64,000 nucleotides of DNA. It comes from Kappaphycus alvarezii (lineage: Eukaryota > Rhodophyta > Florideophyceae > Gigartinales > Solieriaceae). The notes below the pieces were generated by a model. The model saw only the letters and a program-made list of their open reading frames with translations. It was not told the origin of the DNA and searched no databases. A program made the translations under genes and the position numbers. The stretch lies in contig NADL03000471.1 in assembly GCA_002205965.3 (NCBI GenBank), positions 620,001-684,000 of the forward strand, in the 5' to 3' direction. Numbering within the stretch: the first letter of the stretch is position 1; every line of letters begins with the position of its first letter. Below, in pieces: positions 59,498-64,000 of the stretch.

Positions 59498-60114
59498 AGA
59501 CGCCTGGACAGTCGCGCTGGATGGGTTTGCCCATGCATCGTGGGTGTTTGGAGTTTATACTCTATGTGTCCCGTTGTTGTGGTTGTTGCACGCGTCTCAT
59601 TGCAGGGCTGGCAGTTTTGCCTGGGCGTGACGGAACCACTGGATGTCCGGCAGAAAGGCAGAGTGGCTCAGGGGAGTTAAGGAACACGTATACAAACTAT
59701 GCAGGGTTATGGGGAGAATGCATTCTTTGGTTTTCATGAGCATGAGACCCGGTTTGGTGAATGGTTCGTTAGAGGACAAGGCTTTGTCATGTTCCATGGC
59801 GCGACTATATCAGGAGTATCATCAGCGCAGAACTTGCAGTTGGTGTGTGGTGTTTGTTGCACAATTTCATCAACCGGATCAAAAGAGGCATTGTGTTTAC
59901 AGTACATGCATATGCTGACAGTAACAAACATATTTTACTGTACAATACAGTCGAGTCTTCTTTTATAAACGTACAATGCAGATAAGTTTTGCTCCAGACA
60001 TAAGAGTGGACAGCTTGGGTATCGCGCATCCAATTTCGTGCAACCACTGTGTTGGGTAACTTACACGTGCCAGAGACCATTGCAACGATCGATCCCAAAG
60101 ATCAGTATCTCATC
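59498..60114. other. Intergenic, hydrolase to VPS45
   Basis: This gap holds no recognised gene. Several tacagtac/actgtac words lie at about 59,895-59,960, near the expected VPS45 promoter. The frame of VPS45 is open upstream to 60,049, but only from a GTG; the first ATG is at 60,115. Confidence 0.45.
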
Positions 60115-61928
60115 ATGGATCCACTTGCAACCGCAACAGCCCACATCGAATCCATCATCTCCCTTCCCGGTCTAAAAGCCCTCCTCCTGGATTCCGAGAC
60201 CACCCGCCTGGTCGCCTTGACCGTATCACAAACCACCCTTCTCGCCCGCTCCATCCTTCTCGTTCAAAAGCTTACACCGACCCCTCCTCCATCCCCGAAT
60301 CTCAACTCCCTTCACGCCGTCGCCCTCCTTCGTCCCACCGCTGAGAACATCCACGCCCTTCGAAACGAGCTTTGTCGCCCCCGTTTCTCCTCTTACAAAC
60401 TCTTTTTCACAAACGCCCTGCGACGCAGCTGGATCGAGGAGATCGCCGATGCCGATGCCGCAAATGTCGTCACTGATGTCCGAGAGTTGTTTGTCGATTA
60501 CTTTCCACTGGACCGTCGCTTGGTTTCCATGGCGGTGCTGCCGTGTTTGTCGGTGGGCGTGGGCCTGAAAAATCCGGCTTTGGAACGGATGGTGGATGGT
60601 GTCGTTGCTTTGTTGTTGGCTATGAAGAGAAGGCCGGTGGTAAGGTATTTGAGGGCAAGTGCTTTGTGTCGTGGCTTGGCGGAACGGTTAGTGGTCCGAA
60701 TGGATCAGGAAAGTGAGTTGTTTCGGTTTCGGCAAAGGGAGGCAGAACCGTTGGTCTTAGTGCTGGATCGAAGGGAGGATCCCGTTACCCCACTGCTGAA
60801 TCAGTGGACTTATGAGGCAATGGTGCATGAGCTGCTGGGCATTGAATATAATCGCATCAGGTTGGGGGAGGAAGCAATGGTGCCAGACGAGTTTAGGGAG
60901 GTCGTGGTCGATGTGGCTGAGGATAAGTTTTACAGGGAGAATCGCTTTTGTAATTTTGGGGAACTGGGAGTCAATCTGCAGAGGTTGGTTGAAAAGTTTC
61001 GAGTCGAGAGTCAGGCTGGGGGAAAGCTCGACACCATTGAGGAGATGAAGCGGTTTGTCGGCAATTACCCAGAGTTTCGTAAAACTTCATCAAATGTTGG
61101 AAAGCACGTCGCGATGGCCGGTGAATTGTCTAGGCTTGTCGGGGAGATGAGCCTGTTGGAGGTGTCGCAAGTAGAGCAAGACGTGGCGTGCCGGGAGGCA
61201 GAGATGGACCACCGAAAGCAGATCATGGAACTTTTGTCGAACAAAAAGGTAGGGCTGTCAGACAAGCTACGTCTGGTGATGTTGTACAGCTTGAGATATG
61301 AGCAGAGTAAGGATCGAGGGTTACCGCTGATGAAGGAAGCGTTGGCGAAGACAGGGCTCAACTCGGAGGCGATTCAATTAATTACGTCGGTGAAAGAGTA
61401 TGCAGGTGCTGCGCGGCGATCCTCTGACGTGTTCTCGAACCGCTCCTTCTTTGCTATGGCAAGCAACACGGTGCGGAGAGGAATCGGCGGCGTCGAAAAT
61501 GTCTACACCCAGCATGAACCGTTACTCGTATATACTTTGGACGACTTATTCAGGGGAAAGCTAAAGTCTGCGGAATACCCTCTGACGAGAGCTGATGATG
61601 ACTCGCTTGGGGCACAGAGCGTCATGGGGAATGCAGATGGGGTCCATCGCCGTTTATTCGCCCGCCACGAGAACTTTTTGTGGTAATAGCAGGAGGGGTC
61701 ACGTATGAAGAGGCGAAAAGTATTTCGGCGATAAACAGAGACCCTGGCTCGTTTTCGCCCCCTGAAGGGTCTACAACTGCCTCTGCAGCTACAGCCGCCC
61801 AACAACTTAATGCGCAAGTTTTGTTGGTCGGGAGCACCGTGCACAATTCAACCTCCTTCGCTATTGAGATTACTCAAAATGCAAGTGCTCAGAGATCTGC
61901 CATGCAATTTGTGCGTCCGCCTCGGTAG
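60115..61928 (+). CDS. VPS45: VPS45, Sec1/Munc18-family SNARE regulator
   Basis: VPS45 binds the syntaxin Tlg2/STX16 and controls SNARE assembly for vesicle fusion at the trans-Golgi network and endosomes. The joined protein is about 604 residues, near family length. Starting at the ATG at 60,115, the N-terminus reads LPGLKALLLDSETTRLVALT, the usual domain-1 strand. The family hallmark DRREDPVTPLLNQWTYEAMV falls near residue 218, followed by VHELLGIEYNRI. The C-terminal domain ends VIAGGVTYEEA and LLVGSTVHNSTSF, both typical. The last 82 codons are in another frame: the first frame stops at 61,684-61,686, and the join falls at a run of five T (61,674-61,678), where one base is missing. An assembly error is more likely than truncation, since the tail is well conserved. 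A highly acidic or coiled region is absent. Confidence 0.88.
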
Positions 61929-62433
61929 TCTCGGCCAGGTCAAGGCCTTTGACAGGTACAATGAAACAAATATGGAAACAGCTGGGGTCCAAGTGCATGT
62001 ACGGCAATCCAATTGCTTTGATCATCGTGGTTGCGCCCAGCGGGTCGACCTGTAACCTTTTCTTGGCTTCGACAGGACAGGGATAGGAGTACAGTTTCTC
62101 ACGCGTGAAACGCCAAAGATTGTAGAAGAGAAGCGGTACTACGGCAGTTTGGATGGGGCCATTTCAAGAGTACTGCTGGAGGTTGGGTCGTTCATTGTTT
62201 ACGCATCTTGTTCCGCACTCAGTAAATGGTCTGGCTGTCAGTGGCACCATTTTCGTTCTTTACAAATCAGTTGTTTGAATTCGAACAGAATTGTTCGGGT
62301 TGTGGGTTATTCAAGTTGATTGTAACTAACGTGGGTATAACTACTAGTGTAACAGGGGGATGATGAAAGCAGGCTGTGTTAACCAGGCTGACTTACCACG
62401 TCCTTCCCCCTCTCGTAAATCACTATGATAATC
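61929..62433. other. Convergent 3' intergenic, VPS45 and ETF-QO
   Basis: VPS45 and ETF-QO end towards each other across this 0.5-kb gap, so both 3' UTRs should lie here. I see no terminator-like structure or gene. Composition is closer to average than in the islands. Confidence 0.45.
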
Positions 62434-64000
62434 AAGTTATGGTATACTTTGGTCCTCCTCCTCCTTGTGGCACTGTCCAATCAATGTTTTGGGTCGGGTC
62501 CTTAACGTCGCAAGCTTTGCAATGCAAGCAGTTCTGTGCGTTGATCTGCAGCACAGTCCTTTGTCACTTTCTACATACTCATAGACTCGTGCCGGGCAGA
62601 ACCTGCTCTCGGGTCCGCCATATTTTGGAAGATTGATGTCGGTAGGCACTTTTTCGTCTTTCAATCTGAGATGGCACATCTCGTCATGATCGTGGTTTGT
62701 CCCGCTCATTGAGACAGAGGTCAAAATGTCAAATGTGACCTCTCCATCCGGTCTGGGGTACTTAATCTCCTTGCACTCGGCAATAGTTTTGTAGCCAGAT
62801 GGTCCGGGGTTCCATGCGACAGCGTCCACGGGGATCGGCCCCGTGTGATGTACGTCTCCCAGGCTGCATTGAGCATACCTGGAATGAAACCCCATTTAAA
62901 TCCTGGGCGTACATTCCGCACTCGCTGCAATTCCTGCCAGACCCAACTCGCACGCAGGCGCTCCTCATATCCCTCCGCAGACTCCCTACTCTCTTTCAAG
63001 TTGTCAAACACAGCCTCTGCTGCGACCATCCCGCTTTTCATGGCTGTGTGCGTCCCCTTAATCTTCGGAACGTTCAAAAAACCGGCCGCGCACCCAATAA
63101 TTCCACCGCCAGGAAACTCAAGTTTTGGTACACTCTGCAAACCGCCTTCATTCAACACCCTCGCACCATATTGGAGCACCTCCCCTCCCTCCAATAAGGA
63201 CCGAATCCTAGGATGATTCTTCCACTTTTGAAACTCGCCAAAAGGAGACAAGTAGGCGTTTTCATAGTCCAGGGCAACAACAAACCCCAAGGCAACCCTT
63301 TCCTCGCTCATATGATACAGAAAGCTTCCACCATACGTCCTCCAATCCAAGGGGTACCCAACGGTGTGCAAGACCTTACCCTCATCCCACACAGACTCAT
63401 TCACCCTCCACACCTCCTTAATACCCAATGCGTAGGTCTGTTCCGCCCTACCTTGCCTCAGACCAAATCTGTTCTCCGCACTCTTTGTAACGCTCCCTCT
63501 GGCACCCTCTGCTAACAAGGACACCTTTCCCCTCACCTCAACGCCCTTTTCAAAATTGTCCCGTCTGCTGCCATCCTTTGCTACCCCCACATCCTTTGTC
63601 CGAACACCCTTAACCACCCCCTCCTCCTCAACCAGTCCATCAACGGAAAATCCTGGATAAACCTCCACCCCCATCTCCTCCGCCTTGTCTCCCATCCACC
63701 TCGTAACTTCCGACAAACTAACAACATAATTACCCTCATTCCTCATCCCCTCCGGCGTAGGTAACCTCCACCCCCCCCTCTCGGTCAAAAACAAAAACTC
63801 ATCCCCTCTCACCTCCGTTCCAATCGGCGCATCACCACAGTCACGCCAACCCGGCATCAACTCATCCAACGCACGCGTCTCCAATACATTCCCGACAAAA
63901 CATGCCCACCAATCTCTGCCGCTTCTCTAAAACGCAGACTGAAATATCAAGATCGTGGCGTTGGGAAAGCTGGCGCAGACGAATCGCGGCAGACAGCCCG
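62434..64000 (-). CDS. ETF-ubiquinone oxidoreductase, partial
   Basis: ETF-QO passes electrons from electron-transfer flavoprotein to ubiquinone at the mitochondrial inner membrane, linking fatty-acid and amino-acid oxidation to respiration. Reading from the window end, [13 protein letters not shown] is the FAD-domain helix just after the missing G-x-G-x-x-G. Then come [34 protein letters not shown] and [16 protein letters not shown]. The 4Fe-4S ligands are in [13 protein letters not shown] and [13 protein letters not shown], and the end is [13 protein letters not shown] before the stop at 62,434. Four frame changes occur, near 63,925, 63,888, 62,794 and 62,558, each equivalent to one missing base. 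All four iron-sulfur Cys are encoded. The N-terminus with its presequence lies beyond the window. Confidence 0.88.

Noticed and set aside
19473..64000. Programmed ribosomal frameshifting as a common mechanism
   Set aside because: Break sites share no slippery sequence or fixed stop context; they vary in sequence and mostly follow homopolymers, as assembly errors do.
1..64000. CRISPR arrays, bacterial operons or prophage
   Set aside because: No regularly spaced repeats occur, the genes are eukaryotic families, and gene spacing and leaders are not bacterial.

Overview
The window looks like nuclear DNA of a eukaryote with compact, mostly intronless genes. Five conserved eukaryotic proteins are recognisable by eye: a patatin-like phospholipase, an armadillo-repeat protein, an ABHD10-like hydrolase, VPS45 and ETF-ubiquinone oxidoreductase. 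A VHL beta-domain protein and a small secreted Cys-rich protein are also present. The hydrolase begins with an acid-poor, Ser/Pro/Arg-rich presequence carrying an early Phe, as in red-lineage plastid targeting. Together with single-exon genes, gene islands and retrotransposon-filled deserts, this suggests a red seaweed (a florideophyte such as Chondrus). That assignment is inference; no rRNA or other marker is present.

Layout. 1-16.8 kb is an AT-rich desert containing a heavily mutated Ty3/gypsy relic (about 1.8-5.0 kb, plus strand) and otherwise no recognisable gene. 17-26.3 kb is a GC-richer gene island: patatin (+), VHL-beta (+), ARM (-) and a secreted Cys-rich ORF (+). 26.5-31.9 kb is a nested insertion: a Ty1/copia element with nearly identical LTRs (27,245-31,268, plus) sits inside the reverse transcriptase of an older copia element on the minus strand. 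33.4-41 kb holds two more decayed minus-strand copia elements in tandem. 44.47-49.88 kb is a fourth decayed copia element (plus) whose diverged LTR pair can still be aligned. 50-55 kb is mixed unassigned sequence. 55.0-58.0 kb is a broken minus-strand non-LTR retrotransposon. 58.5-64 kb is a second gene island: ABHD10-like (+), VPS45 (+) and ETF-QO (-, cut by the window end).

What the genes do. They form no single pathway. VPS45 serves TGN/endosome fusion, ETF-QO passes electrons from flavoprotein dehydrogenases to ubiquinone, patatin hydrolyses acyl lipids, and the ARM and VHL-beta proteins are probably protein-binding scaffolds.

Two general warnings. Nearly every conserved gene here is broken by one or more single-base frame changes, mostly a missing base beside a homopolymer, so unpolished assembly errors are more likely than wholesale pseudogenisation. 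Relic transposons were found by reading conserved motifs across frames, so their borders are approximate. The most interesting items are the ABHD10-like protein that has lost only its catalytic Ser, the secreted 8-Cys ORF with one in-frame TAG, the frame-broken VHL-beta gene, and the recurring GTAC-type inverted repeats near genes.
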